Notes: a model not told the origin generated them from the sequence alone. A stretch of DNA of 64,000 bases from RGZA01 sp964568585 (GCA_964568585.1 CAZMQI010000001.1:62001-126000), one strand, 5' to 3'; numbered from the stretch's first letter, positions 1 to 9,587 are shown. Translations and numbers: made by a program.

Positions 1-908
1 CACGCATCAGCAGCCAGATTTTCGGTAAGCACCATCATCGCTTCGAAATCGACATAAGCTTGATAGATTTCGATGGAAGTAAATTCCGGATTATGCCGCG
101 GGCTGATGCCTTCGTTACGGAAGATACGGCCAATTTCATAGACTTTCTCCGAGAGTCCGCCAATCACCAACCGCTTTAAATGCAATTCGGTCGCGATACG
201 CAGATACAAAGGGATATCAAGCGCGTTGTGATGCGTATTAAATGGTTTTGCCAACGCACCGCCTGCAACATTGTGCAAAATGGGAGTTTCAACTTCTAGA
301 AATCCGGCATCGTCCAAGGTACGGCGCATCGCGGAAATAATACGGAAGCGCGCGCGCAAGGTTTCACGCGCTTTATCATTCGCAACCAAATCCTGTTCGC
401 GGTGACGATAACGAAATTCAGTATCCTTCAGCCCATGATATTTTTCAGGGGGCGGTTCTAATGCCTTGGCAAGCACAACCAGCTTGGTCGCATCCACCGT
501 CAATTCACCACGTGGCGTTCGGCGGACAATACCTTCCACGCCGATGATGTCACCAAGATCGAGCAGCTTTAACAGCTTCAATACTGCTTCTGGTGTTTCT
601 TTCAGATTATGGAATACCTGAATACGACCGCTATCATCCAGCAAGTCGATGAACATGCCGTTATTGCGAATGGCCATCGCGCGGCCTGCAATCTTGACCG
701 AGACATCGGTCTTTTCGCCATTGGCAAGATGTTCGTACTGCTTCTTCAAACCCGCAGCATTAGCGTTTTTATCAAAACGCGTTATATCAAATGGATTGCC
801 GTAATCCTTCGTCATCTCCGCCAGCTTATGGGCGCGCTGCGCCAGCAAATCATTATCAGCAGGCGGCGGTGGTAATGCGGTGGGGTCTGTTTTTTTAGCG
901 TCTTGCAT
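1..908 (-). CDS. lysS: Lysine--tRNA ligase, class II (3' end outside window)
   Basis: Charges tRNA-Lys with lysine in the cytoplasm. The visible 302 codons read from the ATG at 908 (start MQDAKKTDPT) through an OB-fold anticodon-binding domain (about residues 60-170) into the class II catalytic domain. Class II motif 1 (RRTLDDAGFLEVETPIL) and motif 2 (FRNEGISPRHNPEFT) are both visible, and the family is clear from them. Motif 3 and the stop lie beyond position 1, so the gene is truncated only by the window edge. The ATG at 906-908 is chosen because upstream ATGs are out of frame and soon hit a stop. A terminator hairpin for the upstream gene ends 17 bases before the start, so lysS probably has its own promoter or relies on read-through. 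Confidence 0.95.
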   Translation of the reverse strand, partial: MQDAKKTDPTALPPPPADNDLLAQRAHKLAEMTKDYGNPFDITRFDKNANAAGLKKQYEHLANGEKTDVSVKIAGRAMAIRNNGMFIDLLDDSGRIQVFHNLKETPEAVLKLLKLLDLGDIIGVEGIVRRTPRGELTVDATKLVVLAKALEPPPEKYHGLKDTEFRYRHREQDLVANDKARETLRARFRIISAMRRTLDDAGFLEVETPILHNVAGGALAKPFNTHHNALDIPLYLRIATELHLKRLVIGGLSEKVYEIGRIFRNEGISPRHNPEFTSIEIYQAYVDFEAMMVLTENLAADA

Positions 909-924
909 CAGTGTCTTTCATCAT

Positions 925-970
925 AAAAAAGCGTCATGCCTGTTTGCGTAAGTCGCGGCAGGCATGACGC
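925..970 (-). terminator. Rho-independent terminator after the secreted Ala/Pro-rich gene
   Basis: Arms GCGTCATGCCTG (931-942) and CAGGCATGACGC (959-970) form a perfect 12-bp stem. On the minus strand the stem is followed by six T (complement of 925-930). It lies between the 996-1559 gene and lysS. Confidence 0.85.
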
Positions 971-995
971 CCGTAATGACAATGTGATTTCCGGT

Positions 996-1559
996 TTAGT
1001 GGTGTGCTGCAGCGTTTGGATCCGCAATAGGTGCGGCTTCCTTCTTGCTGCTTTCCATGGTCTTCATTGCTTTGCGTGCTGCTCTATCCTTGCTTGCCTG
1101 CTGGCGGATTTTTGCCATAAGGATGGAACGCTGTTCTTTGTTCAGCTTGCTGATTTCAGCCATGATATTCTTGATGGTGTCTTGCTCCGCGGTTTTCAAA
1201 CGGTCATAGCGCTCACCTAAGCGGCCTTCGGCCTTTTTCTTCATTTCTTCTTTTTGCTCAGGTGTCATCTTCTTCCAGCGGTCGCGCATCTTGCCAACTG
1301 ATTTTTCAGTTGGCTTTGCGGTCACAGTTTTTGCTGGTTCTGCCTTTGGGGTTTCAACCTTTGCTGGCTCTGCTGCTGGCGCTTCGACTTTTGGTGCTTC
1401 CGGTGTCGCCACAGTTGGAACTGCTGCATGTGGCTCTGGCGCTGTTGGTGCTGGAGCCGCAGATGGCGTTGCTACAGCAGGCGCTTCGGCAAATGCTGGC
1501 ACTGCGAACAATGCCAGAAAACCGAATAATGCCATTGAGAGAGATGCGGAACGCAGCAT
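996..1559 (-). CDS. Secreted Ala/Pro-rich protein with charged C-terminal helical region
   Basis: 187 residues of unknown function. A signal peptide is visible at residues 1-24 (hydrophobic core then AFA-EA), so export to the periplasm is likely. Residues 25-85 are Ala/Pro/Glu/Lys-rich and probably disordered. Residues 88-165 are highly charged and helical (MRDRWKKMTPEQ, EQRSILMAKIRQQ), with a weak resemblance to the DUF3106-type repeats seen in proteobacterial periplasmic proteins; that assignment is tentative. A GAGG Shine-Dalgarno element precedes the ATG at 1559. The gene is monocistronic, closed by the hairpin at 925-970. Confidence 0.7.
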   Translation of the reverse strand: MLRSASLSMALFGFLALFAVPAFAEAPAVATPSAAPAPTAPEPHAAVPTVATPEAPKVEAPAAEPAKVETPKAEPAKTVTAKPTEKSVGKMRDRWKKMTPEQKEEMKKKAEGRLGERYDRLKTAEQDTIKNIMAEISKLNKEQRSILMAKIRQQASKDRAARKAMKTMESSKKEAAPIADPNAAAHH

Positions 1560-1627
1560 TGATAACCTCTTGAAAGGAAGGAACGAAAAGACGACGCGCC
1601 AATCATAGTGGGGTGTTTTAGCGTTGT

Positions 1628-2209
1628 CTACACAGGAACAATCACTTCTTTTTCAGTAATGATGACATCCATTCGTTGGTCGAATTTGCCAAGCGGAACA
1701 GCATCGACCTCCTGCACGGCATAGGCAAGCCCGGCCGCGATAATGGTCTTTTTCGCACGGAGGCTTTGTAAGGTAGCATCGTAATATCCGCCGCCATACC
1801 CAAGACGCGCCCCCGTACGATCGAATGCCAGCAATGGGCAAAGCACGATGTCTGGTTCGCATATCGGCTGCGTTTCAGATGGCACGCCGATATTCCATAC
1901 ATGCGGCACCAGCGTATCGCCCATTTTATAGGCACGAAAGACCAACGGCGTTGCGCGTTCATTAGTGATGGGCAAGCATAACCGATGCCCTCGCTTCTCC
2001 AACGCTTGCATCAGGATGATTGGATCTAATTCATCCTTAATCGAGGATGTTCCGGCAACCACCAGCTTTGGGTCCAAATCAGGGAAATGGTTCAGAAAAT
2101 TATCACAGATTTTTTGTGCAGCATCGGGGCTTTGCTGCCCTGCCCCAGCCCGCAAATTCGCATGAACATACTCACGCAGTTTTTTCTTCAATGCTTTGAG
2201 ATCAGGCAT
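1628..2209 (-). CDS. fthC: 5-formyltetrahydrofolate cyclo-ligase
   Basis: Converts 5-formyl-THF to 5,10-methenyl-THF using ATP. The N-terminal basic helix (LKALKKKLREYV) and the C-terminal glycine motif LGYGGGYYD, which binds ATP and substrate, identify the 5-FCL/YgfA family; 193 residues is a normal length. An in-frame ATG exists at 2245, but it would overlap the closing stem of the 6S RNA, so I prefer the ATG at 2209 (MPDLKALKKK). The gene directly follows the 6S RNA, the same order as zapA-ssrS-ygfA in other proteobacteria, so it is likely co-transcribed with 6S RNA from the 2402-2431 promoter. Confidence 0.92.
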   Translation of the reverse strand: MPDLKALKKKLREYVHANLRAGAGQQSPDAAQKICDNFLNHFPDLDPKLVVAGTSSIKDELDPIILMQALEKRGHRLCLPITNERATPLVFRAYKMGDTLVPHVWNIGVPSETQPICEPDIVLCPLLAFDRTGARLGYGGGYYDATLQSLRAKKTIIAAGLAYAVQEVDAVPLGKFDQRMDVIITEKEVIVPV

Positions 2210-2227
2210 GGCACGCGCATAAATAAA

Positions 2228-2397
2228 TAAAGCGGAAGTGGCCACACAATCGTTAGTACAGTGTATCCCTCACGGCCTGTTGGTACAGGTGGGAACCATA
2301 TAACAAGACCACGGCCTTGCCAGAGACAGTCCCCTAGAGGTTTTAATTATGGGCCCTGGGGATGATTGACCTCTCGAACAGCACAGCACACTTCCGA
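2228..2397 (-). ncRNA. ssrS: 6S RNA (regulator of RNA polymerase)
   Basis: The stretch between zapA and fthC carries no gene but folds as a long rod. Its ends close by CGGAAGTG (plus-strand complement 2389-2396) pairing with CACTTCCG (complement 2233-2240), about 170 nt in total, which is the usual 6S length. A strong sigma-70 promoter sits just upstream and the zapA/fthC neighbours match the classic locus. 6S RNA binds the housekeeping RNA polymerase by mimicking an open promoter. The exact ends are estimated from the stem. Confidence 0.85.
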
Positions 2398-2401
2398 GGG
2401 T

Positions 2402-2431
2402 ATTATAGCACATCCGGCTAGTGGCTATCAA
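2402..2431 (-). promoter_or_regulatory. Sigma-70 promoter of 6S RNA
   Basis: On the minus strand, TTGATA (2426-2431) and TATAAT (2402-2407) are separated by 18 bp. The predicted start near 2395 coincides with the 5' end of the 6S stem. The -35 box lies inside the last codons of zapA. Confidence 0.75.
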
Positions 2432-2756
2432 TCCTTGCGGCGATGCCATTTATGCGCTGCGATAAGTGCTCAACCGCTGTTACCAGCATATCTTCTTCAT
2501 CGCTAAGATTATTCTTTTCCTGCGCGATGAACTTATCCTGCGCTGCTTTCGCTTCCAGTACTTCATCGGCCAGCATCAACCCGGCAAGTAAAAACAAACG
2601 TACCTCGCCCACGGTTCCCTGGCTTGATGAAATCGCTAGACGCATTTTTTCTTCCATCATCGCGGCAAGCTCACGCACACGTGCGTGTTGGTCTGGCGGA
2701 CAAGCGAGTTGATAGGAACGACCCATCAGGGAAATTTCAATCATGTTCTTATCCAT
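2418..2756 (-). CDS. zapA: Cell division protein ZapA
   Basis: Bundles FtsZ filaments at the division site in the cytoplasm. 112 residues: an N-terminal globular part (MIEISLMGRSYQLACPPDQHARVRELAAMMEEKM) followed by a C-terminal coiled coil (about residues 65-105). The LAAxMxEKM helix and the ISLMGRSY strand are typical of ZapA. A strong GGAG element precedes the ATG at 2756, and the start lies 3 bases after the stop of the coiled-coil gene upstream, so the two are translated as an operon. Confidence 0.9.
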   Translation of the reverse strand: MDKNMIEISLMGRSYQLACPPDQHARVRELAAMMEEKMRLAISSSQGTVGEVRLFLLAGLMLADEVLEAKAAQDKFIAQEKNNLSDEEDMLVTAVEHLSQRINGIAARIDSH

Positions 2757-2759
2757 AAC

Positions 2760-3062
2760 CTACTCCCCAACAATTTTTTCTAAACGAACGATGGCTTGGT
2801 CAAGACGGCTGGCGACTAAGGATGTCAGCTCGCGCTGCTTGCTTTCACGGGTAAGCGCTTCGCGTTCGTTGCTAACTGCCTGCGTTTCGCGTTGCTGGGC
2901 TTGTTTAAGCGCGCGTTCTGCGGTTTCGCTTGCGGCCTTCACGCGCTTAGCAGCGCGCGCTTCGATGACCTTATCCAATTCTTTTTGGCGACGCGCCAAT
3001 GCATCCACCAATCCATCAATTGATTGGTCTAAATTCTCCAATGCATTCTTTAAACGATCCAA
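2760..3062 (-). CDS. Coiled-coil protein upstream of zapA (DUF4164-like)
   Basis: 100 residues, almost entirely predicted coiled coil, rich in Glu, Lys, Arg, Ala and Gln, with no signal peptide or membrane segment. Size, composition and position just before zapA match the DUF4164 family of alphaproteobacteria; the family call is by context and composition rather than a catalytic motif. Its stop lies 3 bases before zapA, so a role alongside ZapA in division is plausible but is an inference. Confidence 0.7.
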   Translation of the reverse strand: MDRLKNALENLDQSIDGLVDALARRQKELDKVIEARAAKRVKAASETAERALKQAQQRETQAVSNEREALTRESKQRELTSLVASRLDQAIVRLEKIVGE

Positions 3063-3170
3063 GCTTAATTCCTACAAAGCTATCCAAAGAAACGATTCAC
3101 TTTTGCTATCGTAACGAAGGCTTTCGGATTCGGTCAAACAGAAAGCAGGAAGGGCGATAATTGTAGATGT

Positions 3171-4088
3171 TTAATTGAATTTCTTGAGTTTTGAATATTC
3201 TCGAGAATAAAAATCCAAGTACTCCTTAATGTCAAATCTCTGTAATGTATAAAAAAAATTCAAGAATTCTTGGCCTTTTTGATAGTTCCCTACCTCTAAA
3301 TAGGCTTGGAGAATGTTGCTGGCAGGAGTAAAGCCATGCTTTTGATAGTTGTATGCAGGAACCACATAATCAAAGATGGGGCTATACAGTTTTGCTTTAC
3401 CTAACTCGCCCGAAACATTAGTCATAACCGCCTCACTATCAGGCTGGGCTTTAAGCAACATCTTAAATATTTCTAATGCTTCATCTTTTTTTCCTGAAAC
3501 AATGAAATGGCAGCCAATTAATAGTTGTGGATACCAACTACCTTTTATATTTGCGAGAGCATTCAATGTTTGGAGATACGCCTCCTCTCCTCCCGCATCT
3601 CTGTGAAGTGCAGCCCACCACTGAACAGCATTTTCTTGATTGGGATCAATATTTAAAGAATGCAGCAGCGTCTCTTTAGCTTTTATCATATCGCCTTCAT
3701 CGGCGTACACTTTAGCTAAATTAGTTACAACATATGCTGAGGATGGTTTTTTGATTAAGTATTTTTTAAAAAAGTCCTCCGCTTTTTTTAACTCATTCCT
3801 TTTGGTAAGAATAATTCCATAAACTGAGACAAAGGACTCATCCATCTCGTTCAATTCTACGAGGCGACTCCCTGCTTTTAATACTATCTCTTCCTTTTCA
3901 AATCCATCGCGCAAAGCCTGTACAACAAGATGATATAATTCGCTAGAATTATCCCATGCTTTTTTGAACGCTCCTGGCAGAATATTGTGAAGCCATTCTT
4001 TTTTGGCAACCCAAACTAAGTTACCTTTATTATCATATAGCTTTATAAAACCTTCCCTGAAATTAGGCTCATCTATTTTATTAGTCAT
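3171..4088 (-). CDS. TPR-repeat protein, AT-rich
   Basis: 305 residues of unknown specific role. Residues about 70-270 form consecutive 34-residue helical pairs typical of tetratricopeptide repeats (for example KAEDFFKKYLIKKPSSAYVV, then KAKETLLHSLNIDPNQENAV), which mediate protein-protein contacts. No signal peptide is seen, so it is probably cytoplasmic. The gene is clearly richer in A and T than its neighbours and uses AAA/TTT/ATA-type codons freely. It sits alone between the zapA block and carB and looks like an acquired gene. Confidence 0.75.
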   Translation of the reverse strand: MTNKIDEPNFREGFIKLYDNKGNLVWVAKKEWLHNILPGAFKKAWDNSSELYHLVVQALRDGFEKEEIVLKAGSRLVELNEMDESFVSVYGIILTKRNELKKAEDFFKKYLIKKPSSAYVVTNLAKVYADEGDMIKAKETLLHSLNIDPNQENAVQWWAALHRDAGGEEAYLQTLNALANIKGSWYPQLLIGCHFIVSGKKDEALEIFKMLLKAQPDSEAVMTNVSGELGKAKLYSPIFDYVVPAYNYQKHGFTPASNILQAYLEVGNYQKGQEFLNFFYTLQRFDIKEYLDFYSREYSKLKKFN

Positions 4089-4117
4089 AATAGAACCTAT
4101 TTTATAACATTTTACGA

Positions 4118-7100
4118 TTACGCGACCTTAAAGTAATTCTGGATTGGCTCGAACTGCATATTCCCTGCTTGCAGTGCAGCAATGCCCTGCACCACCGCGC
4201 TGGCTTCCGCCACCGTGGTGTAATATGGAATTTTGTTGAGCAGCGCCGTTTGGCGAAGGCTGAAACTATCCGCCAGCGCCTTCGCGCCTTCGGTCGTATT
4301 CATCACCAACTGGATTTCGCCGTTAATCATCGCATCGACAATATGCGGTGAACCTTCCAATACCTTATTGATGCTGGTGACCTTCAAGCCCTTTTCCTGC
4401 AAGGTTTTTGCAGTGCCCGACGTTGCCACAATGCCAAAACCCATGCCGATCAGCTGGGTGGCGATGGCAATGACGCTAGGTTTATCGCGGTCACGAACGG
4501 AGATGAACACATTGCCCTTCAACGGCAAGTTCACGCCCGCGCCAAGCTGCGATTTGGCAAATGCCTTGGGGAAATCTACATCAATCCCCATAACCTCACC
4601 CGTTGATTTCATTTCAGGCCCCAGCAATACGTCGACACCGGGGAAACGGCTGAACGGGAATACAGCTTCCTTCACCGCCACATGGGTATGAACCGGTGGT
4701 TTCAATTTAAAGCTGGCAAGCTTCTCGCCTGCCATCACGCGTGCAGCAATTTTTGCAACGGCAACGCCCGTCGCTTTGGCAACGAATGGAACAGTACGGC
4801 TGGCACGTGGGTTGACTTCCAGCACATAAATCGTCTGGTCCTTCACCGCGAACTGAACGTTCATAAGCCCAACAACGCCAATGGCTAACGCCATTTGCTT
4901 CGATTGCTTGCCCATTTCGTCAATCAGCTTTTGTGACAGTGAATAGGGTGGCAATGAACATGCGCTATCGCCGGAATGGATACCGGCTTCTTCGATATGT
5001 TCCATCACGCCTGCGATATACACATCGGTGCCATCGCAAATCACATCCACATCCACTTCGGTTGCATCGGACAGATAACGGTCAATCAGCACAGGATTTT
5101 TACCGGAGACTTTTACCGCTTCGGTTGCGTAGCGTTCCACTTGTTGCACCAGATGCTCCACGCTTTCGCCGCGGATAATCTGCATACCGCGTCCACCCAA
5201 AACATAGGATGGGCGAAGCAGGATCGGATATTTTGCATTATCGCTCACCGTTAAGCTCATCGCTTTCACTTCGGCAACCGAATGGGCAAGACTGTTATCC
5301 GGTTGGCGCAAATTGAGTTTTTGCAGCAATTGCTGGAAGCGTTCGCGGTCTTCAGTCAAATCAATCGCATCCGGTGATGTACCAAGGATAGGAATGTTGG
5401 CGGCTTGCAATTCATCGGCAAGCTTCAATGGCGTTTGGCCACCGAACTGTACGATTACGCCCATTACTTCGCCTTTTGATTGCTCAATCCGCACGATTTC
5501 AATCACGTCTTCAGCGGTTAATGGCTCGAAATACAGCCTGTCGGAGGTATCGTAATCGGTGGATACGGTTTCAGGATTGCAGTTGATCATGATGGTTTCA
5601 ATGCCCGCTTCGCGCAGCGCGAATACGGCATGCACGCAGCAATAATCGAACTCGATACCTTGGCCAATGCGGTTTGGACCACCGCCAAGGATGATGACTT
5701 TCTTCTTATCACTAACCCGCGCTTCGCATTCAGCGCCGATGCCTTCATAGGTTGAATACATATAAGCCGTTGCGGAAGCGAATTCGCCGCCGCATGTATC
5801 AATACGTTTATACACCGGACGAACCTTCAATGAATGACGGAGCTTCGCAATCTCTTCCTTGGTTTTACCCGTAAGCGTGGCAAGGCGTGCATCGGCAAAA
5901 CCCATTTGCTTAAGACGCATCAATTCATCTGCGGAAGCTGGCAAACCATTTTTCTTAATGGTGCTTTCGGTATCCACGATGATTTTGATTTGTTCCAGGA
6001 ACCACGGGTCGACTCTGCAAATCGCATGAATATCCGCAACACTCATCCCGTGACGCATCGCTTGTGCAATCACCAGCAATCTATCGTGCGTTGGCTTGCC
6101 CAATGCTTCACGAAGCACCAACGGGTCTTTATCTGCGCCTGGCAAATCCACATCGTTAAAGCCGTTAAGCCCTGTTTCCATGGAACGAAGCGCCTTTTGC
6201 ACGGATTCCTGCCATGAACGGCCAACCGCCATCACTTCGCCGACCGACTTCATCGCCGTGGTGAGCAATGGATCGCAGCCAGGGAATTTTTCAAACGCAA
6301 AGCGCGGAATTTTTGTAACCACGTAATCGATTGTGGGCTCGAACGATGCCGGCGTTACTTCCGTCATGTCATTCTTCAATTCATCCAGCGTGTAACCAAC
6401 CGCAAGCTTTGCCGCAATCTTGGCAATGGGGAAACCCGTTGCTTTTGATGCCAAGGCAGATGAACGGGAAACGCGCGGGTTCATTTCAATAACAACCATG
6501 CGCCCATCGGCAGGGTTAACTGCGAATTGTACGTTTGAACCGCCGGTATCAACGCCAATTTCACGCAGCACCGCGATAGATGCGTTACGCATAATTTGGT
6601 ATTCTTTATCGGTAAGCGTGAGGGCTGGCGCAACAGTGATGCTATCACCGGTATGGATACCCATCGGGTCAACGTTTTCAATGGCGCAGATGATGATGCA
6701 GTTGTCCGCCTTATCGCGCACCACTTCCATTTCATATTCTTTCCAGCCGAGTACGGATTCTTCAACCAATACTTCCGTTACTGGGCTTGCATCTAAACCG
6801 CTGGCAACGATGTCCAGATACTGGTTCTTATTATAGGCAATGCCGCCGCCGGTTCCGGCCAGCGTAAAGCTGGGGCGGATGATGGCTGGTAAGCCAATAT
6901 CGACAAGCGCTTGCTGCGCTTCGGAGATGTTCTTTACAACGCGGGATTTGGGGCTGGTAAGGCCGATTTTATCCATCGCGTTTCTAAACAACAAACGGTC
7001 TTCGGCTTTTTCAATCGCGTCTTTCTTTGCGCCAATGAGCTCGATGTTAAGGCGCTTAAGTGTGCCGTCTTTATCCAAAGCCATGGCGGTGTTCAGTGCG

Positions 7101-7381
7101 GTTTGGCCACCCATGGTCGGCAATAATGCATCCGGCTTCTCTTTTTCCAAAATTTTGGCAACGATGGCTGGTGTGATGGGCTCGATATAGGTCGCATCCG
7201 CCAGATTGGGGTCGGTCATGATGGTTGCGGGATTGGAATTAATCAGGATAACGCGGTAGCCTTCTGCGCGCAGCGCCTTACATGCCTGTGCACCCGAATA
7301 ATCGAACTCACACGCTTGGCCAATCACAATGGGGCCAGCACCGATGATGCAGATAGATTTTATGTCTGTTCTTTTAGGCAT
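4118..7381 (-). CDS. carB: Carbamoyl-phosphate synthase large subunit
   Basis: Makes carbamoyl phosphate for arginine and pyrimidine synthesis from ammonia (delivered by CarA), bicarbonate and two ATP. 1087 residues in the usual order: first ATP-grasp half (SICIIGAGPIVIGQACEFDYSGAQA near the start), oligomerisation domain, second ATP-grasp half (KKKVIILGGGPNRIGQGIEFDY around residue 555), and a C-terminal allosteric MGS-like domain. A longer in-frame ORF starts at 7423 but overlaps the upstream gene; the ATG at 7381 (MPKRTDIKS) has a good AAAGGAAG ribosome site 5 bases upstream. carA is in the same direction but one gene away. Confidence 0.97.
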   Translation of the reverse strand: MPKRTDIKSICIIGAGPIVIGQACEFDYSGAQACKALRAEGYRVILINSNPATIMTDPNLADATYIEPITPAIVAKILEKEKPDALLPTMGGQTALNTAMALDKDGTLKRLNIELIGAKKDAIEKAEDRLLFRNAMDKIGLTSPKSRVVKNISEAQQALVDIGLPAIIRPSFTLAGTGGGIAYNKNQYLDIVASGLDASPVTEVLVEESVLGWKEYEMEVVRDKADNCIIICAIENVDPMGIHTGDSITVAPALTLTDKEYQIMRNASIAVLREIGVDTGGSNVQFAVNPADGRMVVIEMNPRVSRSSALASKATGFPIAKIAAKLAVGYTLDELKNDMTEVTPASFEPTIDYVVTKIPRFAFEKFPGCDPLLTTAMKSVGEVMAVGRSWQESVQKALRSMETGLNGFNDVDLPGADKDPLVLREALGKPTHDRLLVIAQAMRHGMSVADIHAICRVDPWFLEQIKIIVDTESTIKKNGLPASADELMRLKQMGFADARLATLTGKTKEEIAKLRHSLKVRPVYKRIDTCGGEFASATAYMYSTYEGIGAECEARVSDKKKVIILGGGPNRIGQGIEFDYCCVHAVFALREAGIETIMINCNPETVSTDYDTSDRLYFEPLTAEDVIEIVRIEQSKGEVMGVIVQFGGQTPLKLADELQAANIPILGTSPDAIDLTEDRERFQQLLQKLNLRQPDNSLAHSVAEVKAMSLTVSDNAKYPILLRPSYVLGGRGMQIIRGESVEHLVQQVERYATEAVKVSGKNPVLIDRYLSDATEVDVDVICDGTDVYIAGVMEHIEEAGIHSGDSACSLPPYSLSQKLIDEMGKQSKQMALAIGVVGLMNVQFAVKDQTIYVLEVNPRASRTVPFVAKATGVAVAKIAARVMAGEKLASFKLKPPVHTHVAVKEAVFPFSRFPGVDVLLGPEMKSTGEVMGIDVDFPKAFAKSQLGAGVNLPLKGNVFISVRDRDKPSVIAIATQLIGMGFGIVATSGTAKTLQEKGLKVTSINKVLEGSPHIVDAMINGEIQLVMNTTEGAKALADSFSLRQTALLNKIPYYTTVAEASAVVQGIAALQAGNMQFEPIQNYFKVA

Positions 7382-7406
7382 TGTTCTTCCTTTACGCGTT
7401 AACTTT

Positions 7407-9575
7407 TTATCGGCCGAAACCAAAATTTAAAATAGGTACAATTGATATTTGATCGTCTGTCCAAAACAGTGGCGATACTTCATCAAGCGATGTCCAGCCG
7501 CCTTTATCCAGCAGTTTTTGAACAACCTTCGCATCAGGGCTTAATACCGCATATTCATTGGATGTCAGGTTTGCTGCAGTTGTGTCCGGAACATAATCTT
7601 TTATCGCGCCATGCCAATGCAGTTGTTGCGCCGCACCCGCGACCACATGACGTAAATTCAAATAACGATTAGAGATATGCAGTACCAGAGCACCATTTCT
7701 ATCAAGGCGCTCTTCATACACCTTGAACATTTCCTTGGTTAGCAAATGCACCGGAATGGCATCAGATGAAAACGCATCAAGTATCAATAGGTCGTAATAG
7801 TTTTTATCAGCGGCCAATGTCATGCGCGCATCGCCGATGACGATTTTTGCAGGGCATTCATGCAGATATGTAAAATACTGCTTGGCAAGATCTTCAATAC
7901 CCGGGTCGATTTCGAAATAGCTTATGCGTGCGCTACGCTGTGGAATGCATGCAATCGCACCCATACCCAAACCAACCACACCAACCTGCTGTGGGTTAAG
8001 CGTTGCAATCACATCCTGCAACCCACTGCCCTTGGCATAATAGAGTTGCGGCGATGTAGTAATCGTTGGCGTGCGTTGCTGCATCCCGTGGCTTGTCGTG
8101 CCATGTAACAGCGTGCGGTACACAATACCATCCTCTAATGTCCGATCCATCACGCGCTTCACGCCAAAGAAATCGCGCTGCAAAGCAATTGGCGTTGGCG
8201 TCACAATTAATGAAACAGCAATCAGTGCGGCAGAACCAACGGCAAGGACAGATGGCAGCATGGTCAGCAACATCAGGCACACAACCAACGCAACGGGCGT
8301 AACCAAGCGCGCAACAGTCACATCAACATTCTGTACGGCAAGCAATATCAGCGTAATGGCAAGCAACCCGAAAATAAGCATGTTCAGGTTTTTAAACTGC
8401 GGCAGCTTCAATCGCGCCATATCTTCCTTCCAATTCGGAAGCAGCGTGATAAGCAAGAACAACATGAATTCCAGCGGTAAGGGCAGAATGAATGGCACCA
8501 CAAATACGTTGAAGATGCCGCCAAGCGCGCCACCCAATGCGAGGGTTAGATAAAACGCGGTGAGATGGCGCGATGACGGACGCAGCTTCACTAATTGGCG
8601 ATGGCAACGCCATGCGGTCAGGAAGAACGCCCCAAGAATAATAAGAATATCGAATAAATGCGATGGTTTGAAATTGGTGAAGATTTCGCGGAACACATAG
8701 AACGCAATCAGGAAAATCTGCACCACCACCAAATCATCGGTAAAGCGGTCTTTGCGCGAAAATGCGAGCACAAAGGTCAGCAAGTACAGTGCAAGCGGTA
8801 CCATCGACAGCAATGGCAGCGGCGCAATATCGCTTATCAGATGCGATGTCGCACCGAACGATAACGCACATGGCATAAACGAATAAAACAGCCATTTCAG
8901 ATATTGCGGTTTTGCGTCATCAATCGCTACTGGCGCGGCATCCATAACGGGTGCAGCTTTTGCTGAAAATACAATACAGCAATTCAATAGAATGACGAAT
9001 AATCCTGCGCCCCAGAACCAAATGGTCTGGCTCATGCTTACGCCAAATAAAGGTTCAAGCAATAAGGGGAACGCCAGTAATCCAGCAAAACTGCCAAAGT
9101 TGCTTGCACTGTATAAGAAGTATGGATCTTTCGCATCAGGCTGCGGCAAGCCAGCGTAAATGGATTGCAGCATCGGTGAAATCAACGACAGAATAAACAG
9201 GCTAAACCCCGAGAGGCCAAGCAGTGCAATAATAACCGACTGCGCATTAATGGCGGTCGAGCTGCCAAGCGCAGTCATATCAGGATAAAAGTAATGCTGT
9301 GCGCCCGCACACGCAACCAACAACACAACCGATGACAGTGCGAGCCAGCGCGGCCATGCATGGGAAAGATGAGCAAAGGCATACGCACCAAGCAAGACAG
9401 TTTGAAATACGACAAGGGAGACAAGCCATACCGTTGGCACGCTGCCGAACACTGGAAGCAACAAACGGCCAAGCATCAATTGTTGCCAGAATAGCAATGC
9501 AGCACCCAGACCTATAGTCAGGCCAAAGAGCAGGCGCACGATTTGCGTGCGCGATGATTGCAGTTCCTGTGTCAT
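7407..9575 (-). CDS. Membrane protein with C-terminal spermidine-synthase-like domain
   Basis: 722 residues. The first about 480 hold many hydrophobic membrane segments in the inner membrane. The C-terminal about 230 residues are a Rossmann methyltransferase-like fold of the spermidine synthase type: VGVVGLGMGAIACI (glycine loop), YFEIDPGIEDLA (acidic end of beta-2), IGDARMTL, and ILDAFSSDAIPVHLLT. Such fusions are widespread in proteobacteria, but whether they make polyamines is not established; the domain may use another substrate. It lies between carA and carB with short gaps (12 bp to carA), so it is likely co-transcribed with them. Confidence 0.85.
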   Translation of the reverse strand: MTQELQSSRTQIVRLLFGLTIGLGAALLFWQQLMLGRLLLPVFGSVPTVWLVSLVVFQTVLLGAYAFAHLSHAWPRWLALSSVVLLVACAGAQHYFYPDMTALGSSTAINAQSVIIALLGLSGFSLFILSLISPMLQSIYAGLPQPDAKDPYFLYSASNFGSFAGLLAFPLLLEPLFGVSMSQTIWFWGAGLFVILLNCCIVFSAKAAPVMDAAPVAIDDAKPQYLKWLFYSFMPCALSFGATSHLISDIAPLPLLSMVPLALYLLTFVLAFSRKDRFTDDLVVVQIFLIAFYVFREIFTNFKPSHLFDILIILGAFFLTAWRCHRQLVKLRPSSRHLTAFYLTLALGGALGGIFNVFVVPFILPLPLEFMLFLLITLLPNWKEDMARLKLPQFKNLNMLIFGLLAITLILLAVQNVDVTVARLVTPVALVVCLMLLTMLPSVLAVGSAALIAVSLIVTPTPIALQRDFFGVKRVMDRTLEDGIVYRTLLHGTTSHGMQQRTPTITTSPQLYYAKGSGLQDVIATLNPQQVGVVGLGMGAIACIPQRSARISYFEIDPGIEDLAKQYFTYLHECPAKIVIGDARMTLAADKNYYDLLILDAFSSDAIPVHLLTKEMFKVYEERLDRNGALVLHISNRYLNLRHVVAGAAQQLHWHGAIKDYVPDTTAANLTSNEYAVLSPDAKVVQKLLDKGGWTSLDEVSPLFWTDDQISIVPILNFGFGR

Positions 9576-9587
9576 AATTCTTTCTTT

